From JBGSQR01 sp964509295 (GTDB taxonomy: Bacteria > Desulfobacterota > Desulfuromonadia > Geobacterales > Pseudopelobacteraceae): 64,000 nucleotides of DNA. A program made the position numbers and the translations under genes. Location of the stretch: the NCBI GenBank assembly GCA_964509295.1, contig CAZDWS010000001.1, positions 248,001 to 312,000 on the forward strand. The letters are read 5' to 3'. Shown here piece after piece: positions 1-8,352 of the stretch (positions are counted from its first letter, which is position 1; the number at the start of each line of letters is the position of its first letter). A model generated the notes under the pieces. It did no database searches, was not told where the DNA came from, and worked only from the letters and a program-made list of their open reading frames with translations.

Positions 1-1076
1 TTGCTACCTGTTATCTCTTTCAATATGCCTAATCCTTCGAGATCGGCAATCAGCTTGTAAGCCGATGCGGGTGCAATCCCAACAATGTCTCCAACTTTTG
101 CTGCATCAACAAGTGGCCGCTGATAAAGATAATTGAGTACCTTTTGCGCATTGGATGCGCGACTGCCCAGACATTGGATCTGGGCTTCGACCTGCTTTTG
201 AAGCTTCAGAATCTTATCGAAAGTGTCAATTCCGTTTTTAGCTGTTTCAATCACTCCGACAAGGAAGAACTTGAACCATCGCAATAAGTCGTTTTTCTCT
301 CTTACCTGCATCAAGTTATCGTAATAGTAGGATCGGTTTCGTTCAAAGAAGTCGGATAAATAAAGAATCGGCTGTTTAAGTATTCCCTTACTCACAAGAT
401 ACAGAGTAATCATTAGCCTACCTACCCTGCCATTGCCATCCAGAAACGGATGGATTGTTTCAAACTGGTAATGTACCAATGCAATCTTCAGCAGTTCGGG
501 GAAATAGCGTTCTTCATCATGCACGAATTTTTCCATATCGCCTATCAACTCGCCAATCGATGAATGTAACGGCGGAACGAATACAGCATCATTTATCGTT
601 GCCCCGCCAATCCAGTTCTGGCTTTCCCTGAACTCTCCCGGCAGCTTGTGTTTCCCACGTACTCCTTGCAAGAGTGTTTTGTGAGTATCCTTTATCAATC
701 GTGCTGAAAACGGCAGCGAATGCAGTTTTTCAATTGCTTCATTCATGGCTGCCACATAATTTTGCACCTCTTCCCAGTCATCCCGCTTGTCCAGGGCCAC
801 ATCCTCTTTTTCCAAAAGCGCTTCTTCCATATTCGTTCGAGTGCCCTCAATCTTGCTTGATTGCGTAGCTTCCTTAAGAACATGCATGCGAATGAACATG
901 TCAAGATTCGGAATATATTCAGAATACATATCCAAGCGGCCCAGTTCCCTGTCAGCCTTTTCAAGTAACTGAACCAACGTCATGTCATCAAGTGTCCAGA
1001 TACGATTTATAAGATTTGGCTGGAAGCTCTTGTAATGCCCCTGTTGAATGTAGTTGCCTGCATGGTATTTTTTCAT
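1..1076 (-). CDS. Fic family protein (C-terminus cut by window edge)
   Basis: Fic domain proteins usually transfer AMP from ATP to a protein hydroxyl. The central motif HPFLDGNGRVGR is a full match to the catalytic HxFx(D/E)GNGRxxR. Nearer the N-terminus SSKIEG fits the inhibitory-helix motif (S/T)xxxE(G/N), so the enzyme is probably self-inhibited. After the Fic core the chain continues into a region that reads like a winged-helix domain (around LVDAAKVGDIVGIAPASAYK), suggesting DNA binding. The ATG at 1074-1076 has AGGTGG about ten bases upstream. The reading frame is still open at base 1, so the C-terminus is missing. The target protein is unknown. The repeated palindromes upstream would suit autoregulation. 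Confidence 0.9.
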   Translation of the reverse strand, partial: MKKYHAGNYIQQGHYKSFQPNLINRIWTLDDMTLVQLLEKADRELGRLDMYSEYIPNLDMFIRMHVLKEATQSSKIEGTRTNMEEALLEKEDVALDKRDDWEEVQNYVAAMNEAIEKLHSLPFSARLIKDTHKTLLQGVRGKHKLPGEFRESQNWIGGATINDAVFVPPLHSSIGELIGDMEKFVHDEERYFPELLKIALVHYQFETIHPFLDGNGRVGRLMITLYLVSKGILKQPILYLSDFFERNRSYYYDNLMQVREKNDLLRWFKFFLVGVIETAKNGIDTFDKILKLQKQVEAQIQCLGSRASNAQKVLNYLYQRPLVDAAKVGDIVGIAPASAYKLIADLEGLGILKEITGS

Positions 1077-1096
1077 ATGCCAAATTCCACCTTGAT

Positions 1097-1187
1097 TCTA
1101 AAATATGTACGACCGCTATTTTAGATTTTGTCAAAAATCTAAAATAAGCTCAACTGTTATTTTATATTTTGCCTAAAAACTAAAACA
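1097..1187 (-). promoter_or_regulatory. Repeated palindromic operator upstream of fic
   Basis: A perfect 13-bp inverted repeat (arms 1117-1129 and 1134-1146, TATTTTAGATTTT and its complement, 4-bp spacer) is followed by an imperfect copy with the same geometry (arms 1158-1170 and 1175-1187). A right half-site, TCTAAAATA, lies at 1097-1105. The right arms end at 1105, 1146 and 1187, exactly 41 bp apart. The array sits between the fic start codon and the tRNA-Leu terminators, where the fic promoter should be. Inferred: cooperative binding of a repressor, possibly the Fic protein itself through its C-terminal domain. Confidence 0.6.
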
Positions 1188-1203
1188 ACAGAACATAAAC
1201 GGC

Positions 1204-1237
1204 AAAAGGATTTCCTGCTGTTGCCGAAAACCCTTTT
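1204..1237 (-). repeat. Degenerate second copy of the tRNA-Leu terminator
   Basis: This 34-base stretch matches the tRNA-Leu terminator at 1405-1438 at 26 of 34 positions, keeping the AAAAGG and GAAAACCC ends, but the stem is imperfect. It looks like an old duplication. The roughly 165 bp between the two copies hold only a short inverted repeat (GTTTCA-TGAAAC near 1331-1348) and no recognisable gene. Confidence 0.5.
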
Positions 1238-1401
1238 GATGCTTGCTGCGGAAAAACTGTCAACCCGGCGCTTGTTACTTGGACCACCAGCCCGTCATCA
1301 GGGCACAATCACGGCTCTCATGTCTTACCTCCGTTTCAAACAGCTGAAACATGATTTGACCTGCAAAATACACTTTCCGACGCTACTTTAATGCAGAAAA
1401 T

Positions 1402-1436
1402 AAAAAAAGGGTTCTCAGCAGTTGCTGAAAACCCTT
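1402..1436 (-). terminator. Rho-independent terminator of tRNA-Leu
   Basis: Read on the minus strand, AAGGGTT-TCAGCA pairs with TGCTGA-AACCCTT (arms 1407-1420 and 1423-1436, one mispaired position) and is followed by a T run (plus-strand A run 1402-1408). It lies about ten bases past the CCA end of the tRNA. An A/T run on the other side makes it potentially bidirectional. Confidence 0.85.
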
Positions 1437-1445
1437 AATTTTTTT

Positions 1446-1532
1446 TGGTGCCCGGGACTAGACTCGAACTAGCACACCCTTGCGAGCACAAGAACCTGAA
1501 TCTTGCGTGTCTACCAATTCCACCACCCGGGC
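1446..1532 (-). tRNA. tRNA-Leu (anticodon CAG)
   Basis: The minus strand begins GCCCGGG and ends CCCGGGC-A-CCA, a perfect seven-pair acceptor stem with encoded CCA. The anticodon stem CAAGA/TCTTG closes the loop TTCAGGT, giving anticodon CAG, which reads CUG. The T-arm GTTCGAGTC and the long variable arm are typical of class II tRNA-Leu. It has its own terminator at 1402-1436. Confidence 0.95.
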
Positions 1533-1662
1533 GAGTGATTTTTTTATATATCACCAATTCAAAGCCCATTGCAACAAAAAAATGGGTATTTCCCTTGCCT
1601 GGGTGCCATTGATTTGATACATTTTGTAACTTCTCTAAAATATAAAGGAACATCACACATAC

Positions 1663-4134
1663 ATGAATCTGCTTGCAATTGAAAAACCGGCCCGTTACAT
1701 GGGCGGAGAAATGGGCTCTATCCGCAAGGAGCAGGCCGACCTCCGAATCGCCCTGGCCTTCCCTGATGTTTATGAAGTCGGAATGAGCCACCTGGGCCTG
1801 CGCATCCTTTATCAGATCCTTAACAATATTGACGGCATTGCCGCCGAGCGGGTCTATACCCCCTGGCCGGATATGGAAAGCCAGATGCTGGACGAAGGTG
1901 CTCGTCTGTCAACCCTGGAGACATCCACCCCGCTGACTGACTGCGACATAATAGGCTTCACCCTGCAATACGAGCTCTCCTACAGCAACATACTCAACAT
2001 GATGCGTCTGGCCGGTATTCCTCTGCTGGCAGCGGACCGGAGAGAAACATATCCGTTAATTATGGCCGGCGGTCCTTGTGCCTACAACCCGGAACCTCTG
2101 GCACCTTTTTTTGATGCCGTGTTGCTGGGCGACGGCGAAGAAGCGATTGTGGAGATTGCCGAACTTGTGCGTCAGGCTAAGCAGAGCGGCCTTTCCAAGC
2201 CGGATCTGCTGGAAAAACTGTCTGATATCGAAGGCGTTTACGTTCCTGCTTTCTTTGAACCGACCTATAATCCGGATGGAACAATAGCCGCAATCAATCA
2301 GTTGAAGGGGAACAAGACTACCGTCAAGCGCCGTTTTCTGAGCAGTCTGGACACAGCGACCTACCCTACCGAGCCGGTTGTACCGTTTATGAAAACAGTA
2401 CATGACCGTGTGGCTGTTGAGATCGCCCGTGGCTGTACGCGCGGCTGCCGTTTTTGCCAGGCCGGTTACATCTACCGTCCGCTTCGTGAACGCTCACCGG
2501 AAACGATCCTGAATCTGGTCAAGAATTCACTCAAATCAACCGGCTATGATGAAGTTTCACTGCTGTCACTCTCCACTGGTGATTACTCCTGCGTGGCGCC
2601 GCTGATTTCGGAACTGATGTCGCGCTATGCCCATGACCGGATTGCCGTATCACTCCCTTCGCTGAGAGTCGGCACCCTGACCGAGGGGCTGATCGAGGAC
2701 ATCAAAAAGGTCCGCAAGACCGGTTTCACTCTGGCCCCGGAAGCGGGCAGCGAGCGTATGAGGCGGGTTATCAATAAAGGGATCACTGAGGTAGACCTGA
2801 TCGATACCGCTTTCAATGTCTACTCGGCCGGTTGGCGTTCCATCAAACTGTATTTCATGATCGGCCTGCCGGGTGAAACAGTCGAAGATGTGGAACAGAT
2901 TTCACTTTTGTCCCGCCAGGTCAAGGATCAGGCCAAAAAGGCCGGTACCTCCGGCGAGGTTGGCGTTTCGGTAGGCAACTTTGTCCCCAAGTCACACACC
3001 CCTTTTCAATGGGAACCACAGATCAGCCTGGACGAGATCAGGGAAAAACAGTACCAGCTGCACACCGACCTGAAAAAACGCAAGCTGCGTTTTAAATGGC
3101 AGGATGCGGAACTTTCCTTCATGGAAGGTGTTTTTGCCCGTGGCGACCGCCGCCTGGCACCATTGCTGGTCCGTGCTGTTGAACTCGGCTGCCGTTTTGA
3201 CGGCTGGCACGAGCATTTCAACTTTGCCCGCTGGCAGCAGGCCTTCAAGGATTGTAACATTGACCCGCAATGGTATCTGCGCCGTCGTGAGCTGACTGAA
3301 ATACTACCTTGGGATCACCTGGATTGCGGCGTGACCAGGGAATTTTTACTCAAGGAACGCCAGCAGGCACTCAGTGAGGCCGCCACAGCCGACTGCCGTT
3401 TCGGCGACTGTTCCGCCTGCGGAGTCTGCGATTTCAGCGAAATCGCCAACCGCCTTTCTGATAACACCGCCATTACGGAGCAGGAAAAACATCTTGAGCA
3501 GAATGTCAACGCTGTCCGTATGCGTCTGCGCTTTGCCAAGGGCGGCAGCATGCGCTACCTGAGCCATCTGGAACTGCTGACCGTCTTTACCCGTGCCGTC
3601 AGTCGCGGCGGCGTACCGATCATGTTTTCCCAGGGTTTCCACCCCCATCCGCGTTTTTCCTTTGCCAGCGCCACCTCGGTTGGAGTTGATTCCCAAGCCG
3701 AATACATGGATATGTTCGTGCAGGAAGGGACCGCTGCTGACGAGATCAAACAGCGCCTGAACAACGCCTTGCCGGAAGGGATAAAAATCCTGGAAGCTGA
3801 GCAGTTCGATCTGAAAGCACCGTCACTTTCGACTCTGATCGACAAAACCCGCTACTGCATTACCTTTGACGCCAGCTGGACAGAAAAGCTCCCGGCACTC
3901 TGTGAAAAGTTCCTTGCTGAGGAGAGCCACTTCATCCACCGCAAGAAAAAGGGACAGACTCAGAGTATTGACCTGCGCCAGCAGATTGTTTCTCTGAACG
4001 CCAACGGCAATGCACTGGAACTGGTGGCCGGTCGCGGCAAACCGCTGGAATTCGCCATGGCGATCAGTAATGACGAAAACCTGCAGGCCGACGACCTGCT
4101 GATCGAGAAGCTGGAAGTGATTTTTCTGGCTTAA
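1663..4134 (+). CDS. TIGR03960-type B12-binding radical SAM protein fused to a DUF2344 domain
   Basis: This 823-residue protein has an N-terminal cobalamin-binding-like region (about 1-200), a radical SAM core with the 4Fe-4S cysteines C258-x3-C262-x2-C265 (CTRGCRFC), and a C-terminal TIGR03936/DUF2344 domain (about 600-823). The cysteine cluster CRFGDCSACGVC lies between the last two. Fusions of this kind lie directly upstream of rng/rne genes in many deltaproteobacteria and cyanobacteria, as here. That suggests a role in RNA or tRNA modification, but the reaction is not established. The ATG at 1663 has a weak AAGGA 13 bases upstream. A palindromic repeat separates it from rng. Confidence 0.88.
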   Translation: MNLLAIEKPARYMGGEMGSIRKEQADLRIALAFPDVYEVGMSHLGLRILYQILNNIDGIAAERVYTPWPDMESQMLDEGARLSTLETSTPLTDCDIIGFTLQYELSYSNILNMMRLAGIPLLAADRRETYPLIMAGGPCAYNPEPLAPFFDAVLLGDGEEAIVEIAELVRQAKQSGLSKPDLLEKLSDIEGVYVPAFFEPTYNPDGTIAAINQLKGNKTTVKRRFLSSLDTATYPTEPVVPFMKTVHDRVAVEIARGCTRGCRFCQAGYIYRPLRERSPETILNLVKNSLKSTGYDEVSLLSLSTGDYSCVAPLISELMSRYAHDRIAVSLPSLRVGTLTEGLIEDIKKVRKTGFTLAPEAGSERMRRVINKGITEVDLIDTAFNVYSAGWRSIKLYFMIGLPGETVEDVEQISLLSRQVKDQAKKAGTSGEVGVSVGNFVPKSHTPFQWEPQISLDEIREKQYQLHTDLKKRKLRFKWQDAELSFMEGVFARGDRRLAPLLVRAVELGCRFDGWHEHFNFARWQQAFKDCNIDPQWYLRRRELTEILPWDHLDCGVTREFLLKERQQALSEAATADCRFGDCSACGVCDFSEIANRLSDNTAITEQEKHLEQNVNAVRMRLRFAKGGSMRYLSHLELLTVFTRAVSRGGVPIMFSQGFHPHPRFSFASATSVGVDSQAEYMDMFVQEGTAADEIKQRLNNALPEGIKILEAEQFDLKAPSLSTLIDKTRYCITFDASWTEKLPALCEKFLAEESHFIHRKKKGQTQSIDLRQQIVSLNANGNALELVAGRGKPLEFAMAISNDENLQADDLLIEKLEVIFLA

Positions 4135-4142
4135 TTAACATT

Positions 4143-4227
4143 ACCCTCCCCCAACCCCTCCATAAAGGGAGGGGAGCTTGGCTTCTAACTACCCTCTCCA
4201 CTTGTGGGTAAGGGTTAGGGAGAGGGG
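4143..4227. repeat. Intergenic G/C-rich double palindrome (REP-like)
   Basis: Two adjacent imperfect inverted repeats fill the gap between the radical SAM gene and rng. The first pairs CCCTCCC/CCCCTCC with GGGAGGGG, and the second pairs CCCTCTCC with GGGAGAGGG around an ACTTGTGGG core. Short palindromes of this composition are scattered between genes in many bacteria. Family membership is inferred only from the pattern. It may also fold in the mRNA between the two genes. Confidence 0.55.
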
Positions 4228-4268
4228 CGACAAAACAATCTATCATTTCATATACAGAGGTTTAAACC

Positions 4269-5792
4269 ATGGCAACAGAACTGGTTATTAACGCCGCCTC
4301 CCACGAGACGCGCATTGCGCTTATCGAGAACGGCACCATCGCCGAGCTGCATATTGAGCGGACGCGTGGAAAAGGAATTGTGGGTAATATCTACAAAGGT
4401 CGTGTTATCCGGGTGCTGCCCGGCATGCAGGCCGCTTTCGTGGATATCGGCCTGGAAAAGGCCGCCTTCCTCTATGTGGCCGATGTTTTCGACGCCTTTG
4501 AAGAGTACGAGTCACTTCTGTATGGTGTCAAAAAGGATCAGGAAATCAGCGGTCCTCTTCCCCAGGACAGCCAGCCTGAGTTCAAACCGCTGCATCCCAT
4601 CGAGGAGCTGCTGCAGGAAGGTCAGGAACTGCTGGTACAGGTTTCCAAGGAGCCGCTCGGCACCAAGGGCGCCAGGATCACCTCACACATTTCACTCCCA
4701 GGACGCCACCTGGTCTACATGCCAACCGTCGATCACGTCGGAATATCGCGCCGCATTGAGGACGAAGAGGAACGAGAACGTCTGCGCGAGGCTGTGGAAA
4801 GGCTCAAAAAGCCCGGCACCGGTTTCATTGTCAGAACTGTGTCAGAAGGAAAGAGCGAAGACGATCTGCTCTCGGATATGCAGTATCTTTCAACTTTATG
4901 GAGTGAAATATCCAAGCGGCAAGACAAGGTTTCGGTTCCCTCGCTTATTCACTGCGACCTTGATGTAATCCAGAAAGTTGTCCGCGACATAGTTACCGAA
5001 CAGGTTGATAAAATTATCGTCGATTCCAAACCTGATTACGACAGGATTGTACAGTTCATAACCACATTCATGCCGAAGATGAAGTACCTGATTGACCTCT
5101 ATGAGGATGAAGAGCCTATTTTTGACCATTACGGCCTGGAGGTGGAGATCAGCCGCGCACTGGGACGAAAGGTCTGGTTGAAATCAGGCGGCTACATCAT
5201 CATTGAACAGACTGAGGCACTTACTGCGGTTGACGTCAACACCGGCCGTTTTGTCGGCAAGCATAACCTGGAAGACACGATTCTCAAGACAAATCTGGAA
5301 GCGGTCAAGGAGATCGCCTACCAGCTGCGCCTGCGCAATATCGGTGGAATTATAATCATCGACTTTATCGATATGGAGAAAGAGGTCAACCGCGACAAGG
5401 TTTTCAATGCTCTGGAAGAAGCGCTGAAGAGCGACAAGTCAAAAACAAATATCCAGAAAATATCCGAACTCGGCCTGGTGGAGATGACCCGCAAGCGTGT
5501 ACGCGAGAGTATCGGCCGCATGATGTGCGAACCCTGTCCTTATTGCGAAGGACGCGGCTATATCAAATCCAAGACTACCGTCTGCCATGAGATCTTCCGC
5601 GAACTGCGCCGGGAAATGCTTGATATTCGTGGTTCCAAGGCCATGGTCTCAGTTCACCCACAAGTGGCCGACCTGCTGTACGACGAGGAAAGACGAGGTC
5701 TGGAAGAGTTGGAAAAACGTTTTAAAAAACGGATTACGGTTCGCGCCAAGCCCGGTTTCCACCAGGAACAATTTGAAATCGTGATCAGCTGA
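4269..5792 (+). CDS. rng: Ribonuclease G (Rne/Rng family)
   Basis: RNase G cleaves single-stranded RNA endonucleolytically during rRNA maturation and mRNA decay. At 507 residues it matches the RNase G class and lacks the long RNase E C-terminal scaffold. An S1-like domain occupies about residues 35-130 (GNIYKGRVIRVLPGMQAAFVDIG). The metal-binding aspartates are D322 (TAVDVNTG) and D365 (IIIIDFIDM). The zinc-link-like CEPCPYCEGRGY follows near residue 420. The ATG at 4269 has AGAGG upstream. An S1 domain and both catalytic aspartates are present, so the enzyme should be active. Confidence 0.95.
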   Translation: MATELVINAASHETRIALIENGTIAELHIERTRGKGIVGNIYKGRVIRVLPGMQAAFVDIGLEKAAFLYVADVFDAFEEYESLLYGVKKDQEISGPLPQDSQPEFKPLHPIEELLQEGQELLVQVSKEPLGTKGARITSHISLPGRHLVYMPTVDHVGISRRIEDEEERERLREAVERLKKPGTGFIVRTVSEGKSEDDLLSDMQYLSTLWSEISKRQDKVSVPSLIHCDLDVIQKVVRDIVTEQVDKIIVDSKPDYDRIVQFITTFMPKMKYLIDLYEDEEPIFDHYGLEVEISRALGRKVWLKSGGYIIIEQTEALTAVDVNTGRFVGKHNLEDTILKTNLEAVKEIAYQLRLRNIGGIIIIDFIDMEKEVNRDKVFNALEEALKSDKSKTNIQKISELGLVEMTRKRVRESIGRMMCEPCPYCEGRGYIKSKTTVCHEIFRELRREMLDIRGSKAMVSVHPQVADLLYDEERRGLEELEKRFKKRITVRAKPGFHQEQFEIVIS

Positions 5793-5836
5793 CACATAAA
5801 CAGCACAAAGACGATGGTTTTAACAGCCGACTTTGC

Positions 5837-5865
5837 TTGACAAATTGACCACTTGCATATAGATT
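5837..5865 (+). promoter_or_regulatory. Candidate sigma-70 promoter for metK
   Basis: A perfect -35 TTGACA (5837-5842), a 17-base spacer and TAGATT (5860-5865) lie about 85 bp before the metK start. The leader after it has only a small GC hairpin (CGTCG-CTT-CGGCG) and no SAM-riboswitch pattern that I recognise. Confidence 0.5.
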
Positions 5866-5948
5866 TAGTGATCTGCGTCGCTTCGGCGTCCAAAACAAAC
5901 GATTTGAAAATAAAACTACATTCATAGAAACGAGAGGAGTAACACGCC

Positions 5949-7115
5949 GTGGCTGAAAAATTCATTTTTACCTCAGAATCCGTATCCGAAGGTCATCCTG
6001 ACAAGGTTGCCGACCAAGTTTCCGATGCTATTCTTGACGCGATTCTCGAGCAGGACCCAACAGCCCGCGTGGCTTGCGAAACCATGGTTACCACCGGTAT
6101 GGCCGTAATCGCCGGCGAAATCACCACCAATGCCGTTATCAACTATTCCGATATCGTCCGTAAAACCATCAAGGAAATCGGCTACACAGACTCTGAAATG
6201 GGCTTTGACGCCGACACCTGCGCGGTTCTGGTTTCCATTGATAAGCAGTCTGCAGACATCGCCCAGGGCGTTAACGAAGGTGATGGCCTGCACAAGGAGC
6301 AGGGCGCCGGCGACCAGGGTCTGATGTTCGGTTATGCCTGCAACGAAACTCCTGAACTGATGCCGATGCCGATCCAGCTTTCTCACCAGCTGGTCAAACG
6401 CCTGGCTGACGTACGGAAATCCGGTGTACTGCCATTCCTGCGTCCTGACTCAAAATCGCAGGTCTCCGTAGAATATGTCAACGGCAAGCCAAGCCGTATC
6501 GATACGGTTGTTATCTCGACCCAGCACACACCGGACGTTACCCACAAGCAGATCGAAGACGGTGTAATTGCCGAAGTAGTCAAAAAGGTTATCCCTGCTG
6601 AACTGCTGGATGCCAGCACCCGCTATTTCATCAACCCCACCGGCCGTTTTGTTGTCGGCGGCCCCATGGGCGACTGCGGCCTGACCGGCCGCAAGATCAT
6701 TGTTGATACCTACGGCGGCATGGGACGCCACGGCGGCGGCGCATTCTCCGGCAAAGACCCTTCCAAGGTCGACCGCTCAGCAGCTTACATGGGTCGTTAT
6801 GTTGCCAAGAACCTTGTTGCCGCTGGACTCTGCGACCGTTGTGAAGTTCAGGTTGCCTACGCCATTGGTGTTGCCCAGCCTGTTTCCATCATGGTTCATG
6901 CCTTTGGCACCGGCAAGGTTTCCGAAGAGCGCCTGGCAGAACTGGTCCGCGAAGTATTCGACATGCGTCCTGCAGCCATTATCGAGCAGCTCAACCTGCT
7001 GCGCCCGATCTACAAGAAGACCGCTGCTTACGGCCACTTTGGCCGCGAGCTGCCGGAATTCACCTGGGAAAGAACCGACAAGGCCGCAATTCTTAAAGCA
7101 AAAGCGGGTCTCTAA
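5949..7115 (+). CDS. metK: S-adenosylmethionine synthase
   Basis: MetK makes S-adenosylmethionine from methionine and ATP in the cytoplasm, feeding methylases and the radical SAM enzymes encoded nearby. The 388 residues cover the whole family. Visible motifs are ESVSEGHPDK and SDAILDAIL at the N-terminus, GAGDQGLMFGYA (ATP-binding hexapeptide region) and GGGAFSGKDPSKVDRS. The start is GTG at 5949 with a strong GAGAGGAG nine bases upstream. The gene is followed by its own terminator at 7160 and appears monocistronic. Confidence 0.97.
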   Translation: MAEKFIFTSESVSEGHPDKVADQVSDAILDAILEQDPTARVACETMVTTGMAVIAGEITTNAVINYSDIVRKTIKEIGYTDSEMGFDADTCAVLVSIDKQSADIAQGVNEGDGLHKEQGAGDQGLMFGYACNETPELMPMPIQLSHQLVKRLADVRKSGVLPFLRPDSKSQVSVEYVNGKPSRIDTVVISTQHTPDVTHKQIEDGVIAEVVKKVIPAELLDASTRYFINPTGRFVVGGPMGDCGLTGRKIIVDTYGGMGRHGGGAFSGKDPSKVDRSAAYMGRYVAKNLVAAGLCDRCEVQVAYAIGVAQPVSIMVHAFGTGKVSEERLAELVREVFDMRPAAIIEQLNLLRPIYKKTAAYGHFGRELPEFTWERTDKAAILKAKAGL

Positions 7116-7159
7116 AAGGACCGCTCCGCAATTCTTGTTTCAGTACGACGTAATTTAAC

Positions 7160-7195
7160 AAGCGGGGCGGTTACCTTAACCGCCCCGCTTTATTT
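7160..7195 (+). terminator. Rho-independent terminator after metK
   Basis: A perfect 13-bp stem (7160-7172 with 7178-7190, AAGCGGGGCGGTT and complement) with a five-base loop is followed by TTTATTTTT. Confidence 0.92.
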
Positions 7196-7220
7196 TTATC
7201 GAAACCAATTGGAGAGAGCA

Positions 7221-8309
7221 ATGTCAAAGACTTTCAAAATAGCGGTTCTGCCGGGTGACGGCATCGGTCCTGAAGTAATGAATGCAGCGTTGCATGTGCT
7301 GGATGCCGTTGAAAACAAATTCGGAGTCAAGTTCGAACGCACCCACGCAAATGTGGGTGGTGCCGGTATTGACAATGAAGGCAAGGCTCTGCCTGAAACA
7401 ACTGTTAATATCTGCCGTGCGGCTGACGCCATCCTGTTCGGTTCGGTCGGCGGCCCAAAATGGGAAACCCTGCCACCGGAAGAGCAGCCTGAACGCGGCG
7501 CACTGCTGCCGCTGCGCAAGATCTTCGGCCTGTATGCCAATCTGCGTCCGGCCATTATCTTTCCGTCGCTGACAAACGCCTCCTCCCTGAAAGAAGAGAT
7601 CATTGCCGGCGGTTTTAACGTACTGGTTATCCGCGAACTGACCGGCGGTATCTACTTTTCCCAACCAAAAGGGATTGAAGGTGTAGGCCGCGAGCGGATT
7701 GGTATCGACACCCTGCGTTACAGCGTGCCCGAAATCGAACGCATTACCCATGTGGCCTTTCAGTCAGCCATGAAGCGCGACCGTAAGGTCTGCTCCATTG
7801 ATAAGGCCAATGTTCTGGCTTCCTCGGTGTTATGGCGTGAGATTGTCATCACCATCTCAAAAGAGTATCCGGAAGTGGAACTGACTCACATGTATGTGGA
7901 CAATGCCGCCATGCAGCTGGTTAAAAACCCCAAGCAGTTTGACGTTATTCTCTGTGAAAACATGTTCGGCGACATCCTTTCCGATGAGGCCGCCATGCTG
8001 ACCGGGTCGCTCGGGATGCTCCCTTCCGCCTCACTGGCCGAAGGTACATTCGGTATGTATGAGCCGTCCGGCGGCTCGGCACCGGATATCGCAGGCAAGG
8101 GAATTGCCAACCCGATCGCCCAGATTCTATCCATGGGCATGATGATGCGCTTCTCCTTCAACATGATCGAAGCCGCCGATGCTATTGACAACGCCGTATC
8201 CAAAATACTGGACCAGGGATACCGCACCGCCGATATCTTCCAGAATCAGCCGGGTGAAAAGCTGGTTGGTACTGAAGAAATGGGCAAAGCGATTATTGCA
8301 GCACTGTAA
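7221..8309 (+). CDS. leuB: 3-isopropylmalate dehydrogenase
   Basis: LeuB oxidises and decarboxylates 3-isopropylmalate with NAD+ in leucine synthesis. The protein starts MSKTFKIAVLPGDGIGPEV. It carries ERGALLPLRKIFGLYANLRP, the metal-binding region SDEAAMLTGSLGMLPSASL and EPSGGSAPDIAGKGIANP, as in LeuB rather than isocitrate dehydrogenase. The ATG at 7221 is preferred over an in-frame TTG at 7209 because GGAGAG lies just before it, giving 362 residues, normal for the family. Asd follows 43 bp downstream with no terminator between, so the two are probably cotranscribed. Confidence 0.96.
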   Translation: MSKTFKIAVLPGDGIGPEVMNAALHVLDAVENKFGVKFERTHANVGGAGIDNEGKALPETTVNICRAADAILFGSVGGPKWETLPPEEQPERGALLPLRKIFGLYANLRPAIIFPSLTNASSLKEEIIAGGFNVLVIRELTGGIYFSQPKGIEGVGRERIGIDTLRYSVPEIERITHVAFQSAMKRDRKVCSIDKANVLASSVLWREIVITISKEYPEVELTHMYVDNAAMQLVKNPKQFDVILCENMFGDILSDEAAMLTGSLGMLPSASLAEGTFGMYEPSGGSAPDIAGKGIANPIAQILSMGMMMRFSFNMIEAADAIDNAVSKILDQGYRTADIFQNQPGEKLVGTEEMGKAIIAAL

Positions 8310-8352
8310 ATGATAAATTTCTACGTATTCATATAGAAGATTGGAGAAAGAG

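Noticed and set aside
743..964. 73-codon minus-strand reading frame within the fic region
   Set aside because: It is in another frame of the clear Fic protein that covers the same bases.
5793..5948. Possible SAM riboswitch before metK
   Set aside because: The leader has only a small GC hairpin and no pattern of the known SAM or SAH riboswitch classes.
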